From positions 8,751 through 72,750 of the forward strand of contig MNCI01017726.1 of the NCBI GenBank assembly GCA_015680685.1: a stretch of 64,000 nt of DNA. The letters are read 5' to 3'. The notes beneath the pieces are model-generated. The model searched no databases and was not told the DNA's origin. It worked only from the letters and a program-made list of their open reading frames with translations. The position numbers and the translations under genes were made by a program. Shown here in pieces: positions 23,955 through 34,730 of the stretch (position 1 is the first letter of the stretch; each line of letters opens with the position of its first letter). Origin of the DNA: Gnetum montanum. Taxonomy: Eukaryota > Streptophyta > Gnetopsida > Gnetales > Gnetaceae.

Positions 23955-24378
23955 ATGCTCTGTTCATATAGACCAAGGAATATGAAAAGGCATTCCAACA
24001 GCTTAAGGAGAAACTTGTAGAAACTCTAATTCTACAAGCACCAAACTAGTCCAAACTATTTCAAATCATGATGGATGCATTGAACTATGCCTTGGGAGCT
24101 ATGCAAAAATGTCCTTTATACATTCATAGCTTAACTACACCATAATAGAAAAAGATCTGATGGTAGTGGTGTATGTTTTGAAGAAATTCAGGCACTATGT
24201 GCTTGGGTACAAGGTGTTTGTGCACATAGACCACAGTGATATTTGCTTCCTCATGAACAAGCCGATGGTAAGCCCCCATGTCATACAATGGTTGGTGATC
24301 TTCTAGGAGTTTGATCTTATGATGGTAGATCAAAAGGTTACCAAGAATGTGGTTGCTAACTCCTTATCTTGGTTATGA
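23955..24378 (+). pseudogene. Element C RNase H domain
   Basis: It matches element A segment by segment: KEYEKAFQQLKEKLVETLIL, ALNYALGAM, a gap of about ten codons with a frameshift near 24,115, then EKDLMVVVYVLKKFRHYVLG, HIDHSDICFLMNK and EFDLMMVDQ. TAG codons stand at 24,047 (A also has TAG), about 24,129 (A has CAA) and 24,304 (A has CAA). At the second Gln of FQQL, C keeps CAG where A has CAA. Confidence 0.85.
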
Positions 24379-24576
24379 TGGAACAACAAAGAAGAGGAAA
24401 GCCTACTTTCTTATCAATTTTTTGATGAACTCCTCTTTGTTGATGTAATAAATGAACAAGTGCCTACTAAACCAAAAGGGTACGATGGTATCCTCACTTA
24501 TATTTTTACTTAGGAGATGCCATAAGACCTAGAGTTCCTATAGAAATAACAATTTCTTCATCAGGCCAAATGCTTC

Positions 24577-25779
24577 ATGAAGATTAACAGATACCTTTAC
24601 AAGGTGTGCGTTGATGGCCTACTTCGTTGGTGTGTTCCTAATGCTACTCAACTGTGTATTCTCCAAGATGCTCATGAGGATCCTTTTGGGGGCCACTATG
24701 TGGGGAGAGACATTTTCATTAAGATCTTGATGGTAGGGTATTACTGGCCAACAATATTTAGGGATGCTTTCCAATTCATCTACTCTTGTAAACACTTTCA
24801 AAAAGATGATGGGATGATTGCTTAAATGGAGGAGCCTCAATAGTGGATCTAATCATTGGAACCCTTCAACATCTAAGGCATAGACTTCATGGGTCTCATC
24901 ACACCCATGTTAAATGGAAAGACATACATAATAGTTGTTGTTGACTATTGTACCAAATGGGCAGAAGTAGTAGCTATCACCAACTATAAATTTTCCATTG
25001 CTACATGGTTTGTACAACAGAATGTTGTAAATAGGTTTGAAGTGCCACGTGCACTAATTTTTGACAATGGTACTCATTTTGCATGTGCTACTTTTTGCAA
25101 GCTCATGCAACACTTGGGGGTTGAACATAAACTAACAACATCCTACCACCCCCAAGCCAACAGTCAAATAGAGGTTATCAATTGGGAGATCATTGCAATC
25201 TTGACCCAAAAAATTAGCAAATATAGGAGAGACTAGAGCATGAAACTAAATGATTCCCTTTGGACCTACTACTTCACATGGAAACTCCCTATAGGCTACT
25301 CTCCCTATGAGGTGGTGTACAAAAAATTATTGACTCTTCTAATTTAATTTGAGCTCCATACACTTTCAATAGCCTATGATTTAGATCTTGACCTCATCTT
25401 AGCATAGAAAGAGAGATTGATCAACCTCAATGTGCTAGATGAAAATTGATTGGTAGCCCTATCCTTCAATGAAGTGCATAAGGCATTCAACAAAAAATGC
25501 CACAACCTTAAAATATGAAAGGTAAAATTTCAACCTGGAGACAAGGCCCTCTACTAGAATCCCACACATGTACCTCAACGAACTAAGTTCCAAACATTGT
25601 GGAAAGGGCCTTACATCATTTATGAAACCTTTCATTGTTGGGCCATGTTGATCTACAAACCTGAGAGCCCAAACAAGAAACAACTAGTCAATATGCAACA
25701 ACTAAAACCTTTCCATAAGCCCAAGCAAGCCAATGAAATCAATGCCTCATTAGATGGACAACCTTGCTCAATTTTTTAG
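24577..25779 (+). pseudogene. Element C integrase
   Basis: The zinc-binding N-terminus (AHEDPFGGHY then SCKHFQ) has kept His-His and the first Cys, but the last Cys is Phe. The core carries the three catalytic acids: Asp in VVVDYCTKWAEV, Asp in IFDNGTHFA, and Glu in QANSQIEVINW. The segment 24,889-25,236 is open for 115 codons. The C-terminal domain follows with FQPGDKALY and FQTLWKGPYIIYE (about 25,530-25,625) and KQLVNMQQLKPFHKP. Stops TAA 24,823, TAG 24,841, TAA 24,850 and TAA 24,874 stand at four glutamine positions just before the core. Integrase joins the cDNA to the host chromosome; this copy is dead. Confidence 0.9.
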
Positions 25780-25856
25780 ATCTCCTCCTTCCAACTTAGT
25801 CGTGGAAGAGATGGCCATCTGTGCTAATCATTAAAATGGATCTTTAGTTTTTCTAC

Positions 25857-25901
25857 TTTTTTGTTTTACACCTTTTTGTTTTACACCTTTTTGTTTTACA
25901 C
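25857..25901 (+). repeat. 15-bp tandem repeat, three copies, in the element C spacer
   Basis: TTTTTGTTTTACACC and near-identical copies occur three times in a row. The same motif is scattered through the equivalent spacer of A and B, so it belongs to the family rather than to this copy. Confidence 0.85.
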
Positions 25902-25924
25902 TTTCTTTATTTTTATCCCTTTTT

Positions 25925-27044
25925 TGATGAGACGCGATATGCACAAGCCGCGATATCGCGTACGTGATATCACGGCCGCTGCGATATCATGTCGTTCCCT
26001 ACGATATCGCGTACGCGATATCGCGTCGTTCCCTACGATATCGTGTACGCGATATCAGAGTCCGTCGTCAAATCTATGAATAAGAGGTGACACTCCCTTG
26101 ATTTCCAATCCTAGTTAGAAGTAGTGAAGCTCTGGCAGTTTGATCACTCCAAAGTTAGATTAATTTTCCATGTGCCCGCAGTAGGAGTCCTAGAGTGAAC
26201 AGCTCTTGATTCAAGCAGCTTTGTACCTGAACGCAAGTTGTGTACGGCAATAAAGATGAACTTGATTGGATAAACCTTGCAGTACATGGATAGGTTTTAT
26301 TAATTGTTATTTATTAACTATTGTTAGTGCGCACGAGTATGACTTGATTACGAGCATCTAGGGATGTGTACGGCTAGTCAAGGAATTGGCTGCTCGTCGC
26401 AACACGGTATGAGTACGACTTGATTACGAGCATTGAGACTACTTGGTAACCCAGTAGCGTATCCTAGGATCTATGCTTGGTAATCCCAGTGGTAGTCCCA
26501 GTGTGTACGGCTAGTCAAGGAATCGGCTGCTCATCGCATTTAGGCTAGAACGTGGAATAAGTACGACTTGGCTACGAGCACTCACGGGTGTGTACGGCTA
26601 GTCAAGGAATTGGTTGCTTATCACACTTAGGCTAGTTAGGTGCCTCAATACACCCACTTCGAGCTCGTGCGTTACGTGTGGTGATTCAAGTAACGATTAG
26701 CGTTTGGTAGCCATAGTTGCATAGTTCAGGGTGTGTACGGTAAGTGGGAATGGATGCTGACGCTAGTTAATTTAGACTTAGGTCCTTAATTAGAGTTAGT
26801 TAGCTCTCTTAACCCTTCACCCTTTAGCATAGGAGAAAAACTTAAAAAGACCAAAAAAATCATATACCTCGGACTTACTTAACCATACATCGTGACAACA
26901 ATGAGTAAGTATGGGAAGACAATGAATGATTAACCCCAAGTGTTCCATGGGGCGTTTTGGCATTTAGTCTGCGGATTTTGACCAGATCGCATGTGCTACA
27001 CTCGTTTCGTATGGTTGAGTGTAGGGGTACCTCGCCACTCATCA
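25925..27044 (+). repeat. Element B 5' LTR
   Basis: The first 140 bases hold several GATATC-centred palindromes, one perfect over 22 bases (26,002-26,023). A TATA-like TATGAATAAG follows at 26,075. Downstream, the module around GTGTACGGCTAGTCAAGGAA is repeated three times (about 26,359, 26,501 and 26,590); the 3' LTR has two, which explains most of the length difference (1,120 versus 918 bp). Confidence 0.92.
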
Positions 27045-27045
27045 T

Positions 27046-27063
27046 TGGCGCCGTTGCCGAGGA
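27046..27063 (+). other. Element B primer-binding site, tRNA-Asp
   Basis: One base after the LTR the sequence reads TGGCGCCGTTGCCGAGGA. This complements the 3' end of plant tRNA-Asp(GUC) including CCA (…CCCCGGCAACGGCGCCA) with one mismatch. A tRNA-Asp primer is typical of Athila and Tat lineages. Confidence 0.88.
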
Positions 27064-27184
27064 CTAAGTGTCTGTGCGCTAAATAGAACATAAGGGATAT
27101 CACTCACATCATTGTGAGCCTTAACGAACCTTCGGGTTAATCAAGAAAAAATTATATAACGGTGAAATTAGCACACTGATAAAA

Positions 27185-29310
27185 ATTCCTTCTTCTCATA
27201 AAAGCAACTCACCACCTAAGGACCACACACGAGACAATCGACAAGATAAAAAACATAACCAAAATCAGCCAAGTCCTAAACAATATAGGATAACATATAC
27301 TCATCCTGATGAGTATATTCCAAACTTTACTTTTATTCTCCATCAAGACGAACAATTGCGGTGGAGAGATTTGCAAGGTAACATCGTGTTACCCCCAGAT
27401 CGATCAGTCCCTAACATGCTCTTCCATGCCTTGGCACAGATTGGCATGCAAGGACTATTTGCAGAATACGTTGCGGATGATTTTGACATGAGGGATTATC
27501 ATCCCATAGATGCCCAACGTATTCGGGACTTAAGGCAGGAGAGTCAACATACTTTTCTGAAGGGAAAAGGCCTGCACGTCCTTAGCGAAATAGGAGAAGA
27601 GGAACCCTTTATCTTGGGTTCTTTAGCAAAGGATGTTCCCCCTCCTAACGATGGTGAGGAGGATGAGTACCAGAACCTATGATCAATGATACACATCCCT
27701 GGTTCTGATGCCTGTGAACACCAAGTGGTCACAGAGGGGATAGCCACTCATGCTAAGGATGAGCACTTTGATTGTCACCACGATGGGAGCCATAGTAGTC
27801 AAAGGGAAGGCAAGAAACATTGTCATGACGATGGTTCCCCTTCTTCTTTCCCTTCTTCACATCACTCACCCTCTCCTTCCACATCTGGGCGCAGCCACCA
27901 TAAACATAAAGGTGAGGATAAAAGTAAAAGAGATGAAAGACCTTGACAGGAAAGTCAAGAAAGAGGACAAGGGCAAGGACATAGGGAGAGTAGGGAATCA
28001 CGTAGACATCATAGGCGTCATGAAAGAGATGATCATGATGAACCCCTACTCGCAACCTGAAGTATGCTTAACATAACAGAGGTAGTTAGGATTCCCACAA
28101 GGCATTTAAAGGATAGTCGGATCAAGAGATTAGACATGAACAATATCCTACAATTTGAAGGGGGATACAATGTTAATCCGCAAAATCATTTATAGGCATT
28201 CCACGATGCTTGTGCCTTGCAGAATATAGATAATGAGTGGCAGAAACTTAAGTTGTTTCCAAGGACACTCACCAAAGAAGCAGAGAGCTGGTACTGATCC
28301 TTAGAACCGGAAACCATCAGGAGATGGAGTACGATGCTAGAACTATTCAACGAAAAGTATCAAACGTACTCCAGAGTGTCCAATTTGCGTAAGTAGATCC
28401 AAGGCTGGAAGCAAGGTCATCACAAACCCTTGGATGCTACCATGGCCCGCTACTACAAATTGTTACATCGTTGCCCGGGCCATGGGTACGCACAGAGGGA
28501 TCAACTGCACCACATCGTGGATGGGCTAAGGCATGAAACGAGACAAACCCTTGGAAGTTATGCCCAAGGGAGGCTATCACAACTTAGAGCCCATGAAGTA
28601 CATAGCTTGTTGGAGGAAGTAGCAAACGAAGAAGGTGAGCTACGCAAAAGGAAAAGTGCGGAGGATTTTAACTGCGATCCCTCCCTTCGAAAAAAGGGAG
28701 TGAAATTTTGTGATGAAGAGGATAAGTCACCAATCGAAGAGTTGGTGAACCGAAAAACCTTGCCAATCCAAAAATTAACAACAGAAATGGCGGCTAAGGT
28801 AGACGAAGTATGGAGTTCCTTAGAATCTAAGATTGAAACCGTCTTAAAAATTGTAGAGGAGTCTAAGGTAGAGCAAAGTAGTGACAAAGGTAAGAAAAAG
28901 TGGAGAGATTTAAGCCCTGCACATAAAAAGGGTAAGGGAAAAATCACCAACTCCGATGTGGCTATAACTTCTGACACAGACGATGATAGTGGATGTGAGG
29001 TCTATTACTATGACCATCCTAAAGGATGTTGCCCCATTATCTCACATCTATAGGATTCTGGGGTGTATGCACTAAATCCAAGACTCAACCAACGGCAAAC
29101 ACCCCGAAGGTTACCTTATCCATAAGGTAACCCAAGGCAATTCCACCAACCACTAACGTATTATCCAAGTGGAACTCTGCCTTAGCCCATCGGACAACAT
29201 CAGCAATGGCGATACCCATAGTTATGGGGGATGCCATCGCCAAAACAATAGTACCCTTATCGGCAACCTGACCCTTATGGATATTATGTGCAGCAGTTGA
29301 TTTCTCCAAG
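27185..29310 (+). pseudogene. Element B gag
   Basis: The frame holding 27,185 stays in register for the whole gag. The start position aligned to MSSSH in A reads ATT-CCT-TCT-TCT-CAT, so the ATG appears to be lost. Segments in order: HPDEYIPNFTFILHQDE near 27,300; a His/Ser-rich and then Arg-rich basic region (27,770-28,045); the core FEGGYNVNPQNHL, KLKLFPRTL and ELFNEKYQTYSRV (28,155-28,378); and a second open part 28,430-29,050 ending in the knuckle-like CEVYYYDHPKGCC, where the second Cys is Tyr. A Pro/Tyr/Gln-rich tail follows. Stops in frame: TGA 27,680, 27,944, 28,058 and 28,295; TAG 28,193, 28,394, 29,051, 29,183, 29,219 and 29,249; TAA 29,123. No frameshift is needed anywhere. Confidence 0.88.
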
Positions 29311-30487
29311 TGACTCTATGGGTCATGCAACCCCCAACCATCACTACCAAGCTCGGGAGTACTTCAGAAGGACTCCTTCTCCTCTGAGAGACACCCCATA
29401 CCCACACCATCCTCCTAATCCAACCGCACCTCTTCCACCTCAAGTAGTTCCTGTAACACCTCATGCTCCAACAATGCAAGGGGAACTCCCTCCTCAACCG
29501 CAGCAACGTCATGCGGCGAGAGCTATAAATATCCAACCTGCCGCTGGTTCTGAAAACTGTAAAAAGAGAAGACCTTACTTCAGAACCAAAAGCCCAGAAA
29601 AACTCTCGGAACAACAAGTGGTTGAGGCCATGTACATGCCTCCGCCATTTAACACTTCGGAGCACCCTTCAGTCCAACAGAGCTTAACACATACGAGTAT
29701 GTTAACACATACTGTAATTGACTGGATCAAGATAGGCCACCTTCCCAGGAAACTAATCAACCGTGGGAGTCCCTTAATCTATCTACAGATTGCCAGAAAT
29801 GAACCACATAGGGCTCTTCTTGACTTAGGTTTCAAAGTCAACTTAATTTCGTGAAAGATGTATCATGCCTGGAACCTGCCCCAACTTAAGAAGAGCAACA
29901 TTCAACTAGAGCTGGTAGACCAGTCCTTCACCATTCCCTTGGGATTAGTGGAGGACATTATTACCACTGTGTGTGGTTGGTCTTACCCAGCTGATTTTCT
30001 GGTGATCGAAGTTAACCACAACGAAGGGGACTTCCCAATTATAATGGGAAGGACATTGCTATGTACAGTAGATGCATGCCTTAAGATTTACGATCTTTCC
30101 TTGGAAATCTCTAAGGTAAACATATGTGAAAAGATCGAGAAGAGGAAAGTTCCATGCATCACATACAGTGATTCATCGGGTGATGACATGGAGGGATGCT
30201 CATCTCCTCCATGCAACAGGTGTGCCCTTGAAACTTTGCAACAAAGATGCCTGTATGTAGCAACCACACAAGAAGTAGTAGACATCCCATGGTTGACAGC
30301 TACTCATAGGAGCAACAAAATATGCATGGAACGAATTGAGGAGACTCATGCTAACAATGAAAGCATATATACATTGGAACATGAGCGTCACCAACTTCCA
30401 CCCCTGAATCTAAGATCATCAATTGGGAGAAGTTGGGCATTTCTAAGAAACTCAAACAAACGCTCGTTATTTTGGATCTCTCCCTGA
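29311..30487 (+). pseudogene. Element B protease region fused to the post-integrase tail
   Basis: The gag frame continues through a Pro-rich linker and then reads HRALLDLGFKVNLIS, the retropepsin active-site region with DLG as in Athila-type proteases. A TGA stands at 29,852. It goes on with LKKSNIQLELVDQSFTIPLG, DFLVIEV and FPIIMGRTLL, then SLEISKVN. After about 30,400 the text changes: NKRSLFWISP at 30,457 onward matches the end of the integrase frame of C (QPCSIF-stop-IS). The frame ends with TGA at 30,485, at a point where C has Phe. RT, RNase H and integrase are therefore deleted without loss of frame. Confidence 0.85.
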
Positions 30488-32175
30488 CAACTCAGTCATG
30501 GGGGAGATGGCCACCTATGCTAATCATATGGAGTCCTCAGTTCTTTTAAGTTTTTATTTTACACATTTTTGTTTTACATTTTTTTTGTCTTACAAATTTC
30601 TTTAACTTTTCTAAGTTTTTGTTTTACAACATTGTTATACTTTTCCATTTTTTGTGTGAGTGTGTGTGTGTGTATCCACCCTGTAAGTTTGTCACCCAAT
30701 AAGTGTTTAGAATGATGGTATAAACTATTTTCCTATTGATTGCTAATGTTTGGTCTTTACCTTTAAGTCACAATGTTGATACTAAGGTATGTTTCTTTTG
30801 ATATGGCAGGCAATGAGACACCTTCATCCATCCATCAATCAGTTTCTATGGTCTCTCTTAGCTGGGAAATGTACAGTTTACTTCTAATAAGATCTTTAAC
30901 GAATTGGTGACTGGGTATTTCTCAAACTAAGGAAGGACTCAAGGATTGAAAAGGGTGTGACTTCAAGGGAATTTAATGCTTTTGTGTTGATCATTCTCTT
31001 GGGTACTTGGATGTTTTCTTCTTGAGTTTTCTTACTGTTTCAATGTTACCCAATTATCGAAAGCTGAGACAATAAAAATAAGAAGTGTTTGTATGGTGTG
31101 GTTCTCACACATAAAAACACAAAACACAAAAAAAAATAAAAAAACTAAGTGAGAATTCAAAGCACACGCCTTAGACGAAATAAANNNNNNNNNNNNNNNN
31201 NNNNNNNNNNNNNNNNNNNNNNNNNNNNNNNNNNNNNNNNNNNNNNNNNNNNNNNNNNNNNNNNNNNNNNNNNNNNNNNNNNNNNNNNNNNNNNNNNNNN
31301 NNNNNNNNNNNNNNNNNNNNNNNNNNNNNNNNNNNNNNNNNNNNNNNNNNNNNNNNNNNNNNNNNNNNNNNNNNNNNNNNNNNNNNNNNNNNNNNNNNNN
31401 NNNNNNNNNNNNNNNNNNNNNNNNNNNNNNNNNNNNNNNNNNNNNNNNNNNNNNNNNNNNNNNNNNNNNNNNNNNNNNNNNNNNNNNNNNNNNNNNNNNN
31501 NNNNNNNNNNNNNNNNNNNNNNNNNNNNTATCTATCTCTCTTATTCCTTTTTCCTTTTCCATTCTAACACTACCAGAGGTTCGCGCTTAGTCATGGGGGT
31601 ATGGGGCCTGCTTTTTTCGCTTTTCTCCTAGCCCCGAAATTTTTAATTTTCTTCCTAACCCCTACACCTTCGGTAGTCACTAGTAACTTATTCCCAGGTC
31701 CATATCAGCCATACCACAACTTAGCCAATGAACCTACATCGAAGCAAGGTATTGATTACATAATGATTCATTTACACTTGCTAATATATGATTGTGTTGT
31801 GTGTGCAGATGGTAATCATGCAAACAACGGATTGGATCTGGAGCTGGAGCAAAACACTTGGAATGGAATAGCGCTGAAGCATCTACGCAAGGAGCAAGAT
31901 GGATAGCGTGCTTATGGATGGACAATGAAAGCGCACTCTTGGCATTGGCAGCAGCAACACTTCTTTCTATCTCTCTCTTCCTTTCTCTGAAGCTGCCAAC
32001 AAAGGCCTAATGTCATTGTAATAAGGTGTTCATCCTTGTTGTCATGAACACCAGTTTTGTCAAGTCTTGTAATAATGATCCGTTCACATGTCATCCCATT
32101 AGTTCCATTCCCCTCAATAATTCCATACGTTCCCGATATTATTGTAAGGAACTCGAGGATGAGTTTTCATTTAGT
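30488..32175 (+). other. Element B 3' spacer
   Basis: Starts with the T-rich TTTTTGTTTTACA series and continues with sequence equivalent to 9,100-11,000 of A on the other strand. It contains a short (GT)n run at 30,655-30,673 and the N gap. A second TCATGGGGGTA at about 31,592 duplicates the polypurine tract some 600 bases before the real one. Confidence 0.7.
31185..31528. other. Assembly gap (344 N)
   Basis: Unknown bases inside the 3' spacer of element B. Open frames spanning it are artefacts. Confidence 1.
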
Positions 32176-32185
32176 CATGGGGGTA
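32176..32185 (+). other. Element B polypurine tract
   Basis: CATGGGGGTA lies directly before the 3' LTR start TGATGAG, as in element D (ATGGGGGTA) and A (GTGGGGCTA). Confidence 0.8.
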
Positions 32186-33103
32186 TGATGAGACACGATA
32201 TGCACAAGCCACGATATCACGTTGTTCCCTGCGATATCACGTATGCGATATCGCAGTCTGCCATCAAATCTATAAATAAGAGGCGGCACTCCCTTAATTT
32301 CCAATCTTGGTTATAATTAGCGAAGTTATGGTAGTTTGATCACTCCAAAGTTAGATTAATTTACCATGTGCCCGCAGTAGGAGTCCTAGAGTGAACGGCT
32401 CTTTATTCAAGCAGCTTTGTACCTGAACGCACATTGTGTACAGCAATAAAGATGAACTTGATTGGATAAACCTTGTAGTACATGGATAGGTTTTATTAAT
32501 TGTTATTTATTACCTATTGTTAGTGCACACGAGTACAACTTGATTATGAGCATCTACGGATGTGTACGGCTAGTCAATGAATCGGCTGCTCATCGCATTT
32601 AGGCTAGAACGTGGGATAAGTACGACTTGGCTACGAGCACCCACGAGTGTGTACGGCTAGTCAAGGAATCGGTTGCTTATCACACTTAGGCTAGTTAGGT
32701 GCCTTAGTACGACCACTTCGATCACGTGCGTTACGTGTGGTGATTCAAGTAACGATTAGCGTTTGGTAGCCATAGTTGCATAGTTCAGGGTGTGTACGGT
32801 AAGTGGGAACGGATGCTGACACTAGTTAATTTAGACTTAGGTCCTTAATTAGAGTTAGTTAGCTCTCTTAACCCTTCACCCTTTAGCATAAGAGAAAAAC
32901 TTGAAAAGACCAAAAAAATCATATACCTCGGACTTACTTAACCATACACCGTGACAACAACGAGTAAGTCTGGGAAGACAACGAATGATTAACCCCAAGT
33001 GTTCCATGGGGCGTTTCGGCATTTAGTCCACGAAGTTCGACCGGATCGCGCATGCTACGCTTGTTTCGTATGGTTGAGTGTAGGGGTACCTTGCCACTCA
33101 TCA
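32186..33103 (+). repeat. Element B 3' LTR
   Basis: It matches the 5' LTR; the differences I noted near the start are mainly CG-to-CA or CG-to-TG changes, such as GACGCGATA versus GACACGATA. The TATA box is intact here (TATAAATAAG, 32,271-32,280) whereas the 5' copy has TATGAATAAG. Confidence 0.92.
32271..32278 (+). promoter_or_regulatory. TATA box of the element B 3' LTR
   Basis: TATAAATA lies about 85 bases after the LTR start, right after the GATATC palindromes. It is the position expected for the U3 promoter; in this 3' LTR it would drive readout into element C and beyond. Confidence 0.6.
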
Positions 33104-34540
33104 TTTTTGTTTTACATTTTGTTATTTTTCTAAATTTTTCTTTTACAACATCGTTAGTATGTTTTATTTTTCTCAAATATTTTACAATTTCTTTTATATT
33201 TTTCTTTATTTTGGTGTGAATTTTCCTTGTTTTTTTAATAAAATTGCTTTGTTTCCAACAAGACATAGTGATGCTATAGTTGTTTGCAAATGGTGGTTTA
33301 TACCTAATGTTTTTGATTGCTAAAGTTTGATTTCTATTTTTAAATTTTGATGATTGATGACTAAGCCAAAGTTTCTTTTTCATGAAATAAGTAGTAAGTC
33401 CATGTCATCCACCCATTCACAAACTCTATAGTTTTCCTTGTTTGGAAATATGAGGTCCCTTTTCCATTAATGAAACTTTAATGAACTTGTAACATTGGTA
33501 ATTTTCAAACTTGGGAAAGATTCAAAAGTTTGAAAAGGGTGTGACTTCAAGGAGACTCAGTACTCTTTGTGCCTCTCTACTCACTTGAGTGCATGAGTGT
33601 TTTCATGGATTTCTTATTGTTCCGTGTTGACTAATAACAGGAAGTTGAATAAGTCTTTGCATGGTGTGGTTCCCATCTAAAAATTCATAAAAACATAAAA
33701 TTCAAAAAAATAAAAATAAACAAAACATGATAGGAATTCAAAGCACACCCCTTAGACAAAATAACAGGCCACAAGTACTAGTTATGGAACTAGAAAGACA
33801 TGTTATCCATGTTTGAAGGTCCCCTTTAACTAAGGTCCTTTCTCACTTCCTACTTCTCTTTTTTTCTCTAATAAGGAATGGTACTTGATCTATGGGAGCA
33901 TTCTTGTATTTGAAGAGGGTGGTCTGATCTTAGAGTAGTGATGCAAAGTCATTGAAAGTGGTTGGTTTTGATTTGGATTCAGGATGGACTTTATTAGGTC
34001 ATTTAACCATAAAATCCACAAGGGACTTTATGTGACCATGATTAGGAAATCCATTCCACTTCTTCCCTCATCCATCAATGCTTTTCATAACTCACCTTAC
34101 TGCCAATTTTTATGTTTTGCTTAATGTCTTAGTTTGATATGTTAAAATTCTTAAATGGATTCTTTCGGATTTGGTCCTTAACTTTTTACTTTTTGTGATC
34201 ATTAATTAATTGTGGGGCCCATGGACACCTTAGTTGAGGTTATGCATTGTCAAAAAGGGCATAAGCCTACTATGGGGAGGATCCACTTGCATGTCTCTTA
34301 GTTGGGCTAGTTAAGTCTCTTATCCTTAAGCATTTTGACAATCAAATCTTTTGCATTCCCCATTGGTTACATCGAACTGTGTGCTCCTTAAAGAATTTCT
34401 CCAATCAATCTTTATCTTTTGTGAAATATCAAGCCCTCTTCATGCATCTCATTATGTTCTTGGCTTCTTAGGTTTCCATTTGATTCCAATTATGCTAAAA
34501 AATTTGTATTTTTTGAATTTTGACTTGGTTAATTATGGTC
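33104..34540 (+). mobile_element. Element C, right part: 3' spacer after the B insertion
   Basis: After B the T-rich TTTTTGTTTTACATTTTG series resumes as it left off at 25,924. The sequence then follows element A 9,600-10,700 (minus strand), for example GTGGGGCCCATGGA near 34,212 and TGGGGAGGATCCACTTGCAT near 34,274. The match fades near 34,540, about 500 bases before the polypurine tract would be expected. The LTR at 46,701-47,472 has the right orientation to be its 3' LTR, separated by element E. Confidence 0.8.
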
Positions 34541-34730
34541 AATAGTCACGTTGACTAGGCCTAGTTAACATAGCTGACTGCATTGACTAGGCCCCGTTGA
34601 TGAGGCCCAATCAATGCATGGAAAAACTTCTATATGTAGCTTAACAAGCGTTGGAAAAAAACTTGTAAAAGAGGGGAGCGAGTAGAAATTGTGGGTGCAA
34701 GGAGTAGGGTAAAGAGAAGGAGCTTAGAAA

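Larger units (their letters stand above)
23940..25924 (+). mobile_element. Element C, left part: 5'-truncated Ty3/gypsy copy
   Basis: The copy begins at the RT/RNase H boundary and continues through RNase H, integrase and the first part of the 3' spacer. At 25,924 it is interrupted by element B; the same spacer resumes at 33,104. The LTR at 25,925 has no polypurine tract before it, and the 5-bp repeat TTTTT lies on both sides of B. This shows that B inserted into C rather than being its LTR. Sequence left of 23,940 shows no gag or RT. Confidence 0.88.
25925..33103 (+). mobile_element. Element B: non-autonomous gag-protease LTR element nested in C
   Basis: LTRs at 25,925-27,044 and 32,186-33,103 share termini TGATGAGAC...CCACTCATCA and are flanked by TTTTT on both sides (25,920-25,924 and 33,104-33,108). 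Inside are an intact tRNA-Asp-type primer site, gag and protease in one frame, the 3' spacer and a perfect polypurine tract. RT, RNase H and integrase are missing: the protease runs into the post-integrase tail near 30,400-30,450, in the same frame that C uses. B would have needed enzymes from a relative such as A. It is the youngest recognisable insertion of the nest. A 344-N gap lies in its 3' spacer. Confidence 0.93.

Noticed and set aside
27753-28055. Open frames on both strands over the His/Arg-rich part of gag B
   Set aside because: They are shadows of the gag frame, which is continuous with the conserved core on both sides.
32934-33383. 149-codon Lys-rich open frame on the minus strand
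   Set aside because: It spans the end of the B LTR and the resumed spacer of C, antisense to both, so it cannot be an inherited gene.
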